From positions 372,001 through 436,000 of the forward strand of contig NC_018015.1 of assembly GCF_000265525.1 (NCBI RefSeq): a stretch of 64,000 nucleotides of DNA. The letters are read 5' to 3'. The notes below the pieces were generated by a model. The model saw only the letters and a program-made list of their open reading frames with translations. It was not told the DNA's origin and did not search any database. Of this stretch, positions 45,532 to 52,551 are shown piece by piece (the stretch's first letter is position 1; every line of letters starts with the position of its first letter). The stretch is from Thermococcus cleftensis (GTDB lineage Archaea > Methanobacteriota_B > Thermococci > Thermococcales > Thermococcaceae). Both the position numbers and the translations under genes were made by a program.

Positions 45532-46782
45532 CTATTTCTCGACCCGGTATAAATTCCTTCCGAGCCACTCGTCTAACGTTTTTTGCCTCGCGAGGCTTCC
45601 CAGTATGTAGCTCCTCCTGAGGTACTCCTCGAACGGGTGCTCGAGACGCCGTTTTATGGCATCGAGCGCCTCGTTGAGCGTCTCGAAGCGACCGATGGGG
45701 TTTCCCATCGCCTTCTTCACTCCGAGGCGAATCTGCCAGACTCCGACGGGGGCATAGTACTCGGGTGTAACCTCTCGGAAGACAACGGCTCTGGCCTGCC
45801 TCCTCCTTTTCCTCAGCGCCTCCAGAACGCTCAGCCGGGCGGCGTGGTAGGCTCCGGCCGTTTCCTTGACGTACTCCCTCCTCCCGCGGAAGTCCTCGTA
45901 GTCGTGAATGACGCTTGGCCTCTCGCTCCCGAAAAGCGACCCCTTGAGCCAGACCTCGAGCAGTTCAAAGGCGTAGCCCTCGGGCATGAGCAGAACGGCG
46001 TAGCGGTTGCCGAGGAAGCGGTAGAAGTAAACTTCATAGTCGTTTATCTCGGGATAGCGGAGTATCTCGCGCCGCAGGTTCTTTCCTATCGTGTCCTGAA
46101 CTGCCGTGATGCTCCACCGCGTCGGAACGAGCTTTTTGTCCACCCCGAGGAGTCCGGCCGAGAGGAGCCTTATGATGTAGTACTCGTCAAAGCCCCAGTT
46201 GTAGAGCCTCATTATGGCCGCTTCTGCCTTCAGCTCGTCGCTCACGACGTAGTCCGTCCTCCTCGGAATCCGTGGGTTCTCCGTGAGTTCAAAGTCGAGT
46301 AGCTCAGCCTTCGGCCCTATGGGTGGTGCAAACTCGCTCGGGAGAACCTTGAGGACGGGCTTCCTCTTGAGGATTATCTCGCTGTCAACGGGCTTCACCG
46401 ACATGGCCAGCTCCTGGACCTCGCTCAGAATCCTCCCGCTTTTTCTGACGTTCACATCGGCTCTCGTCTCGCCCATGACAAGAAGGGAACGGTAGTAAAG
46501 AATATCGCGAATCGTCTTGTCCTCCCACTTGAGAGGGCTGTCGAGGTGGCTCGTGTTCCCTTCAATCGGAGGGACGAGGGGGCCTATCCTCACCTTGGGG
46601 TAGCCGTACTCCCCGACGAAGACGCTCGGCGGGGAGGAGCCGAAAAGGTGGCGTTTGTTCAGTTTTCCTTCGACGGTGCGGGCTACCCTGAAGCGTTCAA
46701 GAATCGGACAGGTGGGCCTGCCGCAGAGGAGCTTTCGACCCTTGCAGACTGCGCAGAGCTTGGAGTTGAAGAGCTCGGTCAT
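45532..46782 (-). CDS. nreA: DNA repair protein NreA-like
   Basis: A 416-residue protein of the Nre family (former DUF650/DUF651). The N-terminal zinc motif is LCAVCKGRKLLCGRPTCPI, and the C-terminus ends with QKTLDEWL, a PCNA-interacting (PIP-box-like) motif as described for archaeal NreA. The core block LLVMGETRADVNVRKSG is typical. ATG 46782 has no ribosome site; a CTTTTACG TATA-like element 25-32 bases upstream suggests a leaderless mRNA. The frame stays open upstream through two tRNA genes, which is an accident of GC-rich sequence. Confidence 0.9.
   Translation of the reverse strand: MTELFNSKLCAVCKGRKLLCGRPTCPILERFRVARTVEGKLNKRHLFGSSPPSVFVGEYGYPKVRIGPLVPPIEGNTSHLDSPLKWEDKTIRDILYYRSLLVMGETRADVNVRKSGRILSEVQELAMSVKPVDSEIILKRKPVLKVLPSEFAPPIGPKAELLDFELTENPRIPRRTDYVVSDELKAEAAIMRLYNWGFDEYYIIRLLSAGLLGVDKKLVPTRWSITAVQDTIGKNLRREILRYPEINDYEVYFYRFLGNRYAVLLMPEGYAFELLEVWLKGSLFGSERPSVIHDYEDFRGRREYVKETAGAYHAARLSVLEALRKRRRQARAVVFREVTPEYYAPVGVWQIRLGVKKAMGNPIGRFETLNEALDAIKRRLEHPFEEYLRRSYILGSLARQKTLDEWLGRNLYRVEK
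45547..45555 (-). promoter_or_regulatory. TATA box of the 45.5-kb guide RNA
   Basis: AATTTATAC on the minus strand, centred 23 bases upstream of the terminal stem of the guide RNA. It lies inside the last codons of nreA. Confidence 0.6.
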
Positions 46783-46872
46783 CTGAGGGGTGTGGGTGAG
46801 AGGACGTAAAAGCTTTGCCCCGCCAAAAAACTTAAAAACCCTCCCCTGTTCATATAACTCGGGCATTGGAGT

Positions 46873-46958
46873 GCCGCGGTAGCCTAGCCTGGTAGGGCGC
46901 CGGCCTGCTAAGCCGGTGGGCGCTGCCCACAGGGGTTCAAATCCCCTCCGCGGCGCCA
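46873..46958 (+). tRNA. tRNA-Ser (anticodon GCT)
   Basis: Acceptor GCCGCGG/CCGCGGC, anticodon loop CTGCTAA, long variable arm (GTGGGCGCTGCCCAC), T arm GGGG-TTCAAAT-CCCC and encoded CCA. CTTAAAAAC near 46829-46837 is a likely promoter. Confidence 0.97.
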
Positions 46959-46979
46959 AAATCTTTCTCTGGGTCGAAT

Positions 46980-47054
46980 GCCGGGATAGCCTAGAGGCGA
47001 GGCGAGGGACTGCAGATCCCTTCCACCCGGGTTCAAATCCCGGTCCCGGCTCCA
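46980..47054 (+). tRNA. tRNA-Cys (anticodon GCA)
   Basis: Acceptor GCCGGGA/TCCCGGC, anticodon loop CTGCAGA, T arm CCGGG-TTCAAAT-CCCGG and encoded CCA. It lies 21 bases after tRNA-Ser and is probably on the same transcript. Confidence 0.97.
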
Positions 47055-47163
47055 CAATCTTATCCTTTAAATTGTAAAACGAGAGTGATTCCAAGTCAAA
47101 AACACCCCCAATTAAAATCACACTGAATATACCCAATTTTAAGGAGAACCACAAACTTTTGGT

Positions 47164-47360
47164 GAAGCTTTTTCCAAAAGCTTCCTGTACTCTCAAACCC
47201 CCGAAGTGGGCTACACCCCACGAACCCCGTTTTTCTCCAAAATCCTGTTTGGTCAATCTTTGCTTGCGCAAAGCTAGCTGGCCTCGGGAGTGGTGGTCTC
47301 CGCACCCGTCGGTGCCGGGCCAAACGTTCAGCCCGAAGGGAGCGTAAGCGCATCGGCCAG
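47164..47360. other. hairpin-rich intergenic element after tRNA-Cys
   Basis: This gene-free stretch (47055-47404) contains a chain of perfect inverted repeats: GAAGCTTTT-TCC-AAAAGCTTC (47164-47184), GTGGG-CTACAC-CCCAC (47206-47221), CTTTGC-TTGC-GCAAAG (47258-47273). Then comes a branched unit closed by CTGGCC (47278-47283) and GGCCAG (47355-47360) that encloses GGAG/CTCC (47287-47301), GCACC/GGTGC (47302-47315) and GGGC/GCCC (47317-47334). It could be a structured RNA, a palindromic intergenic repeat or the remnant of a mobile sequence; the strand is undetermined. Confidence 0.5.
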
Positions 47361-47404
47361 TGGAGTTTATAAAGCGGGAAAAGATATGCCTTTCGGTGGT
47401 GACG

Positions 47405-47608
47405 ATGATAAGGGTAAGGGTCCTCGGAAGGGGTATAGAGAGGGAGATTGAGTGGAGAAGGGGCCTCAAGGTATCTGACGTGCTCCGCGAGGTCGGCTTC
47501 AACACGGAAAGCGCCATAGCCAAGGTGAACGGTAGGGTTGCCCTGGAGGACGAGAAGATCGAGGACGGCGTTACCGTTGAAGTAATCCCAGTGGTCTCGG
47601 GAGGCTGA
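47405..47608 (+). CDS. MoaD/ThiS-family ubiquitin-like protein
   Basis: A 67-residue beta-grasp protein that ends in Gly-Gly, the site of C-terminal adenylation and thiocarboxylation in sulfur carriers and in small archaeal modifiers (SAMPs). The segments AIAKVNGRVALEDEKIEDG and VEVIPVVSGG are typical. ATG 47405 follows GGTGGTGAC; a GTTTATAAAG TATA at 47365-47374 puts transcription start just before it. Whether it serves molybdopterin, thiamine/tRNA thiolation or protein tagging cannot be told from the sequence. Confidence 0.85.
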   Translation: MIRVRVLGRGIEREIEWRRGLKVSDVLREVGFNTESAIAKVNGRVALEDEKIEDGVTVEVIPVVSGG

Positions 47609-47662
47609 CCTCCTCCCCACCCTGAAGGGAGAGGCCTTTTTCAATTTTCTCTTGGTGAGGGC

Positions 47663-47991
47663 ATAGGAATTCAAATCCCTAACGAAAAACTGACCGAGAT
47701 TGTAGTGACCCGCGAACTAAGCGACTTTTTCTGTATGAGCTTTTTAAGGAGAAGCTTGACCGGGCGATGCTGTATGAATACGCACAAAAACCCAACGTTA
47801 AGGCTCCATTCGAGACGTGATATGAACGAGCGGATATCGTTCATTAGAACGTACGTTGAAAGGTTGAAGAAGAACCCCAATGAAGTGTTCAAAGAGCAGG
47901 TAGAGTTCATAAACTCCCTAATGAAATCAGCCAAGACCTTCCGCTGAGTAAAAAGGAGTATCTCAAAATGAAAGGGGAACTGAGGGATTAG
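47663..47991 (+). pseudogene. decayed small gene with lost start and several frame breaks
   Basis: An SD sequence GGTGAGGGC stands directly before ATA 47663, where a start codon is expected; the frame then reads IQIPNEKLTEIVVTREL. Near 47735 the sensible reading jumps to another frame (LFKEKLDRAMLYEYAQK) that hits TGA in FET-stop-YER. Near 47825 it returns to the first frame (SFIRTYVERLKKNPNEVF), and near 47943 it shifts again (LSKKEYLKMKGEL) to TAG 47991. Joined, the parts give one protein of about 105 residues, acidic and helical. Its end runs four bases into the convergent aminotransferase gene. The family is not recognised; an antitoxin-like protein is a guess. Confidence 0.55.
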
Positions 47992-49184
47992 CTCAGTCTC
48001 TTCCTCATGAAGGCCTCGAAGTTGTCCATGGCCTCCTCCAGTATCTCCACCGGAGGCAGGAAGACTATCCTGAAGTGCCAGTCTCCAGCGTAGCCAAAGC
48101 CCGAGCCATGGACGAAGAGCACGTGCGCCTCGTGGAGGGCGTCGAGGACGAACTCCTTGTCGCTCTTCCACTTCGAGCGCTCCTCTATGCGCGGGAAGAT
48201 GTAGAACGCTCCCTGGGGCTTCGTCGTGCTTATCCCAGGAATCTCGGTGAGGCGCCTGTAGATGTAGTCCCTCCTCTCCTTGAGCTTCGCCATATACCTC
48301 TCCAGGTAGTCCATCGGACCGGTCAGGCCGGCTATCGCGGCAAATTGTGCAGGGGTGCTGGGGCATATCCTTATCCTGGCCATCTTGTCTATAGCTTCCC
48401 TGACCTCCTCAAGCTTGCCCTCGGGGTCAACGTAGTAGAAGTAGCCGAGGCGCCAGCCGGTGGCGAAGTAGACCTTGGAGAGGCCGTTCATGACTATAAC
48501 CGGAACGTCCTTCGTGAGGGAACCCGGGGAAACGTGCTTCCCCTCGTAGGTCATGAGGTCGTATATCTCGTCGCTGATGACGGGCAGGTCGTACTCGCCG
48601 GCGAGGTCGAGTATCTCCTTTATCGTCTTCTTCTCGTAGAGAGCGCCGGTTGGGTTGTTGGGGTTTATCACGGCTATGGCCTTCGTCCTCTCGTTGATCT
48701 TCTTCCTCATGTCGTCTATGTCCGGCTGCCAGCCGTTCTCCTCAACCGTCAGGTACTCATTTGCGATTCCTCCATAGAACTTGACCAGGCCGACGTAGGG
48801 TGGATAGCTGGGACTCGGAACGAGGATGTTGTCGCCGGGGTTGAGGAGGGCCCCGAATATGAACTGGAGGGCCTCTGTGACGGCCGCGGTGACGCGAACG
48901 TCCTCGGGGGTTATATCAACGCCGTTCTTCCTCTTTTCCCTCGTGACTATGGCCTCCCTGAGTTCCGGAAGGCCCTCGCTTGGTCCGTAGTAGTTGTGCC
49001 CCTCCTTTATGGCACGACAGTAGGCTTCTTGCATGTGCTCCGGTGGCTGAAAGTCGTACTTTCCGGGATCGCCTATGTTAAGGCGGATAACCTTTATTCC
49101 CTTCCTCTCAAGCTCTCTTGCCGGAAGGACAACGTCTCTGATGGCGTATTCTATCCCCATCGCCCTTTCCGATGCGCGAATCAT
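47988..49184 (-). CDS. alanine aminotransferase-type class I PLP aminotransferase
   Basis: A 398-residue fold-type I aminotransferase. It shows NYYGPSEGLPELREAI, the NPNNPTGALY motif, DEIYDLMTYEG and the PLP lysine in MNGLSKVYFATGWRLGY. The sequence matches from memory the alanine aminotransferase of Pyrococcus furiosus closely over its whole length. It would link pyruvate and glutamate metabolism and make alanine during sugar fermentation. ATG 49184 is chosen because GGTGGT lies just upstream and the conserved protein begins MIRAS. Confidence 0.93.
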   Translation of the reverse strand: MIRASERAMGIEYAIRDVVLPARELERKGIKVIRLNIGDPGKYDFQPPEHMQEAYCRAIKEGHNYYGPSEGLPELREAIVTREKRKNGVDITPEDVRVTAAVTEALQFIFGALLNPGDNILVPSPSYPPYVGLVKFYGGIANEYLTVEENGWQPDIDDMRKKINERTKAIAVINPNNPTGALYEKKTIKEILDLAGEYDLPVISDEIYDLMTYEGKHVSPGSLTKDVPVIVMNGLSKVYFATGWRLGYFYYVDPEGKLEEVREAIDKMARIRICPSTPAQFAAIAGLTGPMDYLERYMAKLKERRDYIYRRLTEIPGISTTKPQGAFYIFPRIEERSKWKSDKEFVLDALHEAHVLFVHGSGFGYAGDWHFRIVFLPPVEILEEAMDNFEAFMRKRLS

Positions 49185-49239
49185 ATCAACCACCGTCTGA
49201 ATGAGGCAAAATTCCTCGTAAAAACCTTTGCCCGGGAGG

Positions 49240-49247
49240 TTTAAAAG
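49240..49247 (+). promoter_or_regulatory. TATA box of the 49.3-kb guide RNA
   Basis: TTTAAAAG centred 24 bases before the terminal stem of the guide RNA at 49267, with a GGGAGG purine stretch before it. Confidence 0.6.
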
Positions 49248-49266
49248 GCATGTCGAGTAGTTTTTC

Positions 49267-49333
49267 GGGGCGATGACGACTAGCAAGCAAACTGACGGCT
49301 CACAGATGATGACGTGAACACCCTCCGAGCCCC
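49267..49333 (+). ncRNA. C/D box 2'-O-methylation guide RNA
   Basis: Stem GGGGC (49267-49271), C box GATGACGA (49272-49279), 12-base guide (49280-49291), D' box CTGA (49292-49295), spacer, C' box ATGATGA (49306-49312), 12-base guide (49313-49324), D box CCGA (49325-49328), stem GCCCC (49329-49333). The five-base terminal stem is perfect. It has the same C-for-U change in C box and D box as the RNA at 12690. Target complements are UUUGCUUGCUAG and AGGGUGUUCACG. Confidence 0.82.
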
Positions 49334-49364
49334 TCGATACGTTTATCCAATTGGGCGGGGAGAC

Positions 49365-50722
49365 TCCTTCCGAAAGGGAGGAGATGAAAGCCCGAAGACT
49401 TTAAATGACAACGCATATTAGAAACTAATAGGTGGTTTCCCACGTATCTCACCCAGAAGAACCACCTCAGGGTGGACAAGAAGACCTACAAAATTCTCCG
49501 AACGCTGACCCACCTATCCAGGAGCCTCTACAACCTCACACTTTACACGGTTAAACAACACTACGAGCTGAACGGCACTTTTCTGCCATACGTGAAGGCC
49601 TACCACCTCGTGAAGGACAGCGAGCCTTACAAACTCCTTCCGAGCCAAGCCGCACAGCAAACGATGAAAATCGTGGAGAGAAACTTCCGCTCCTTCTTCC
49701 ACGTCCTCAACGAGAGGCGGAAGGGTAACTACAACCGTCCGGTAAGGCCGCCGAAATACCTCCCCAAGGACGGCCACTTCCTCCTCATTTTCCCCTACCA
49801 GTCCTTCAGGGTTAAAGGGGACAGAATAATCCTCTCCCTCGGCAGGAACTTTGCCAGAAAATATGGAGTCCAGCACCTCGAATTCACCCTCCCGAAGAAC
49901 GTTAAAGGCCACAGGATAAAGGAAGTCCGCATCGTGCCAAGATACAACGCCCTCTGGTTCGAGATTGAATATGTTTACGAGGTTGAACCCGAGAGGAGGG
50001 ATTTAGACCACTCAAAATACCTCGCCATTGATTTGGGCCTTAACAACTTCGCCACCTGTGTCTCCACCACCGGGACTGCCTTCATCATCGAAGGCCGGGG
50101 GTTAAAGAGCTTCAACCGGTGGTGGAACAGGGAGAAGGCCCGCCTTCAGAGTCAATACGATAAGCAAGGCGTGAAGTTTGGAAAGAAGATGGCTTGGCTT
50201 TTGAGGAAAAGAAATAACGTGATTAACGACTTCATGAACAAGGCGGTGAGCTACATCGTGAACTACTGCCTTGAGAACGGGATTGGCAACATTGTAATTG
50301 GTGAGCTGAAAGGGATAAAGCAGAACGCCAACCTTGGCAAGAGGAACAACCAGAATTTCCAGTATGTTCCGTTCGGCCTTTTCAAGCAAAAATTGAAGGC
50401 GAAGTGCGAGCGTTACGGGATTAACTACAGTGAGGTTGATGAGGCGTACACGAGCAGGGTTGATGCCCTCGCTCTGGAGCCTATTGGGAAAAAGAAGGAA
50501 TACCTTGGGAGGCGGGTGAAAAGGGGACTTTTCCAGTCCTCAACTGGAACGCTGGTTAATGCCGACGTGAACGGTGCGTTGAACATTTTGAGGAAGGTAG
50601 CCGGCGATTCCCCCCTCAGGGGGATAGCCGGTAGTGGCCGTGTGAACCGGCCAGTGAGGGTGAGGCTACCTTGGGGTGGTCTCACTCCTCACGAAGCCCC
50701 ACCTGTGAGAGGGGTAGTTCAC
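49365..50722 (+). mobile_element. IS200/IS605-group element with tnpB only (IS1341-like)
   Basis: The left part holds a strong hairpin, TCCTTCC-GAAA-GGGAGGA (49365-49382), like the subterminal hairpins recognised by Y1 transposases. It is followed by tnpB and a 3' end full of stem-loops. No tnpA is present, so movement would need one in trans. There are no terminal inverted repeats or target duplication, as is normal for the group. Exact ends cannot be fixed from this copy alone; the right end probably lies near 50722. It sits between a guide RNA and lysO. Confidence 0.6.
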
Positions 50723-50725
50723 TAA
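49472..50725 (+). CDS. tnpB: TnpB RNA-guided endonuclease-like protein
   Basis: A 417-residue TnpB from GTG 49472. The RuvC triad is intact: AIDLGLNNFAT (Asp), VIGELKGIK (Glu) and NADVNGALNIL (Asp). The zinc-finger cysteines usual between the last two motifs are absent; the region reads EAYTSRVDALALEPIGKKKEY. The true N-terminus probably starts 10 codons earlier: GGTGGT followed after five bases by ACG TAT CTC (49442), where ATG TAT would fit, and the frame there reads YLTQKNHLR. So the natural start appears mutated from ATG to ACG. TnpB proteins cut DNA using an omega RNA from the element's right end. Confidence 0.85.
   Translation: MDKKTYKILRTLTHLSRSLYNLTLYTVKQHYELNGTFLPYVKAYHLVKDSEPYKLLPSQAAQQTMKIVERNFRSFFHVLNERRKGNYNRPVRPPKYLPKDGHFLLIFPYQSFRVKGDRIILSLGRNFARKYGVQHLEFTLPKNVKGHRIKEVRIVPRYNALWFEIEYVYEVEPERRDLDHSKYLAIDLGLNNFATCVSTTGTAFIIEGRGLKSFNRWWNREKARLQSQYDKQGVKFGKKMAWLLRKRNNVINDFMNKAVSYIVNYCLENGIGNIVIGELKGIKQNANLGKRNNQNFQYVPFGLFKQKLKAKCERYGINYSEVDEAYTSRVDALALEPIGKKKEYLGRRVKRGLFQSSTGTLVNADVNGALNILRKVAGDSPLRGIAGSGRVNRPVRVRLPWGGLTPHEAPPVRGVVH
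50600..50722 (+). ncRNA. omega RNA candidate at the 3' end of the tnpB element
   Basis: Four consecutive stem-loops: GCCGGC/GCCGGT enclosing CCCCC-TCA-GGGGG (50600-50632), TGGCCG/CGGCCA (50635-50653), GTGAGG-GTGAG pairing with CTCAC-(T)-CCTCAC (50654-50692), and CCCC/GGGG (50697-50714). They overlap the last 40 codons of tnpB. Known omega RNAs arise from this position and end at the element boundary, with the flanking host DNA as guide. Here the guide would cover the start region of lysO. Confidence 0.6.
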
Positions 50726-50745
50726 CCTTCAGAGGAGGGGTTTAC

Positions 50746-50991
50746 ATGAACATCTTTATCCCACTAATCGCGGGCGTTCTCGTAGGCTACGTTCTCCGCA
50801 GGAAAGAGCGTAAGGTGAACGTTGATGCCCCCATGAGCGCCGCACTGCTGCTCCTAATATTCTTCATGGGTGTCGAGGCAGGGAAGGTGAAGATAGATGC
50901 CCTGTGGCTCCTTAGTTCGTCCACAGTATTCGCGGCCCTCACCATAGCGGGCAGCGTTGGGATCGCTCTCCTCGTGGGGGGAAAGGGATGA
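50746..50991 (+). CDS. lysine exporter LysO-like, N-terminal half
   Basis: An 81-residue protein with three hydrophobic segments, matching the first part of the LysO/DUF340 family (NIFIPLIAGVLVGYVLRRK; ALLLLIFFMGVEAGKVKI). In bacteria LysO is a single chain that exports lysine; here the family is encoded as two overlapping genes. ATG 50746 follows GAGGAGGGG. The tnpB stop is only 20 bases upstream, so the normal promoter of the pair has been displaced by the element. Confidence 0.75.
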   Translation: MNIFIPLIAGVLVGYVLRRKERKVNVDAPMSAALLLLIFFMGVEAGKVKIDALWLLSSSTVFAALTIAGSVGIALLVGGKG

Positions 50992-51569
50992 GGTTTCTGG
51001 CCTACGTTCTGGTCGCGCTGATTGCAGGGATACTCACAGGGCACTTCTACGCCCCGGAGTTCGGCAATCTCTATGAAATCATGCTCTACCTGCTGATACT
51101 GATAATCGGAATAGACCTTGGTCAGAGCTTCCGGCTCGCGGAGATCAGGAAGCTCGGAAGGCTCGCCATAAAGCTGCCCCTCGGCACCCTCCTGGGCTCA
51201 CTCCTGGGCGGCCTCGTCGCTTCCCTGCTCCTGGGGATAGAACTCAGGTGGGGGCTTGCAGTTGCCGCCGGCTGCGGCTGGTACAGCCTCACAGGACCAC
51301 TGATCGCACAGTATTCAGCAGTCTACGGAACGCTCGGCTTTTTGGCAAACCTCACGAGGGAAATATTCACGGTTCTCCTGTATCCTGTGGCGATAAAGAA
51401 AATACCAAAGGAGCTGGCCGTCTCCATGGGAGGTGCTACAACGATGGATACCACGCTACCGATAATGACGAAGTTCGGAGGGAGCGAGGTGGCGCTTATA
51501 GCCTTCGTCCACGGCTTCGTGCTCACCGCTATGGTGCCCTTCGTTGTCCCGTTTATCCTTCAGTTCTAA
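50988..51569 (+). CDS. lysO: lysine exporter LysO-like, C-terminal half
   Basis: A 193-residue membrane protein with about six segments, the second part of the LysO family. The characteristic AAGCGWYSLTGPLIAQ and SMGGATTMDTTLPI blocks are present. ATGA overlap with the previous gene suggests coupled translation and a two-subunit carrier. Export of lysine is inferred from the family. Confidence 0.8.
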   Translation: MRFLAYVLVALIAGILTGHFYAPEFGNLYEIMLYLLILIIGIDLGQSFRLAEIRKLGRLAIKLPLGTLLGSLLGGLVASLLLGIELRWGLAVAAGCGWYSLTGPLIAQYSAVYGTLGFLANLTREIFTVLLYPVAIKKIPKELAVSMGGATTMDTTLPIMTKFGGSEVALIAFVHGFVLTAMVPFVVPFILQF

Positions 51570-51630
51570 CCAATAATCTTTTAAGTTCAAACGATTTAGG
51601 TTTTATGTGTAAACTCAATCGGTGATGAAG

Positions 51631-51810
51631 ATGGCCGAGGTTGAACTCGTTTTCAAGGTTTTGAAGGAAGCAGGGAAGCCCCTCAAGAGCAAGGAGATAG
51701 CCGAGCTGGCCGGCATCGACAAGAAGGAAGTGGACAAGGCCATAAAAGTGCTCAAAAAAGAGGGTAAGATAATCTCACCGAAGCGCTGCTACTACGCACC
51801 CGCCGAGTGA
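51631..51810 (+). CDS. small winged-helix DNA-binding protein
   Basis: A 59-residue protein that is a single winged helix-turn-helix: helix LVFKVLKEAG, turn and recognition helix SKEIAELAGIDKKEVDKAIKVL, and wing KKEGKIISPKRCYYAP. Similar mini-regulators are frequent in Thermococcales. ATG 51631 follows GGTGATG. TATA-like TCTTTTAAG near 51579-51587 gives it its own promoter. Its 3' end overlaps the convergent ferritin-like gene by 19 bases. Confidence 0.8.
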   Translation: MAEVELVFKVLKEAGKPLKSKEIAELAGIDKKEVDKAIKVLKKEGKIISPKRCYYAPAE

Positions 51811-52370
51811 GTCCCGTACCTCTCACCAAGCTTTTTAAGGATAGCCTCGTGCTGTTCCTCGTTCCTCTTTATCTCTGTGACAATGCCCCTAACTACCGGG
51901 TGGAATGCCCTCCTTGAGAGCCTATCGTAGAGCTCTAGCATCTTCTCTTGGAGCTCGAGGTACCTCCCAAGCAACTCACTAAGCTTTCCGTCTCCATTCT
52001 CAGGCAGTACCACTTCCGTCGGGAAGTCCTTTAGGTACTCCTCGATTATCTCTTCCGGGGGAACCCTGGCACCCATTGCACCAAAGCCCATGGGCATCAC
52101 AATCGTGGGCAGGCCAGGGATTAGTGCCACATCACTCACGTCCTCCCCGCTCCCATACTCCTCGACGAGCTTCAAGGACTCATGGTACGCTCTCTCAAGG
52201 GCCTCCATCAGGTGCCTGTGAAAGGCAGTGTCTATAGCCATTCTAAGGAGCAGAGCCCTCAGATCTGCATACTCCGGATCCTTGAGCTTTTTGAGGAGCC
52301 TCCGGTACTCCTTTTCCGCCTTTGCCTCCAGCTTTTTCAGTTCCTCCACGGTAGTTATCATTTCCTCCAT
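51792..52370 (-). CDS. ferritin-like helical protein
   Basis: A 192-residue, mostly alpha-helical protein. Two helix pairs carry Glu/His patterns that could hold a di-metal site: IDTAFHRHLMEALERAYHE and EIKRNEEQHEAILKKL. The central stretch (IPGLPTIVMPMGFGAMGA) is a Gly/Pro/Met-rich loop. It resembles the ferritin-like/rubrerythrin-type superfamily; the role is unknown. ATG 52370 follows GGAGGTGGG. Confidence 0.6.
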   Translation of the reverse strand: MEEMITTVEELKKLEAKAEKEYRRLLKKLKDPEYADLRALLLRMAIDTAFHRHLMEALERAYHESLKLVEEYGSGEDVSDVALIPGLPTIVMPMGFGAMGARVPPEEIIEEYLKDFPTEVVLPENGDGKLSELLGRYLELQEKMLELYDRLSRRAFHPVVRGIVTEIKRNEEQHEAILKKLGERYGTHSAGA

Positions 52371-52464
52371 GATCCCACCTCCAGACATTTTAATAACCTA
52401 TTGTTATTTAAATGTTTTGGTTCAGTTCGCAAAACTTTTTTAAAGCCTCGCGGCTACCGGGGTT

Positions 52465-52551
52465 TGCAGGCACTATCATGCCTCACGGCTCGGGGGTGTC
52501 CGAGGCTGGGGCGAGTAGGAACCCACCGGGCCTCTGCGTGGAGGTGAGAGA
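52465..52551 (+). promoter_or_regulatory. structured leader of rpl44e with a small overlapping reading frame
   Basis: A CTTTTTTAAAG TATA (52435-52445) predicts transcription from about 52465. The leader holds GGCA-CTATCA-TGCC, CTCGG-GGGTGT-CCGAG and CCTC-TGCGTG-GAGG; the last one pairs with the ribosome binding site GGAGGTGA. An ATG at 52478 opens a 25-codon frame whose TGA (52553-52555) overlaps the rpl44e ATG. This looks like a leader able to control ribosomal protein synthesis; it is inference from sequence only. Confidence 0.45.

Noticed and set aside
46783-47523. Upstream extension of nreA through tRNA-Ser and tRNA-Cys
   Set aside because: The extension runs through two tRNA genes on the other strand, and a promoter-like TATA lies just before ATG 46782, where the conserved protein begins.
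52465-52551. H/ACA guide RNA in the rpl44e leader
   Set aside because: There are hairpins but no ACA box at a 3' end and no convincing pseudouridylation pocket or kink-turn.
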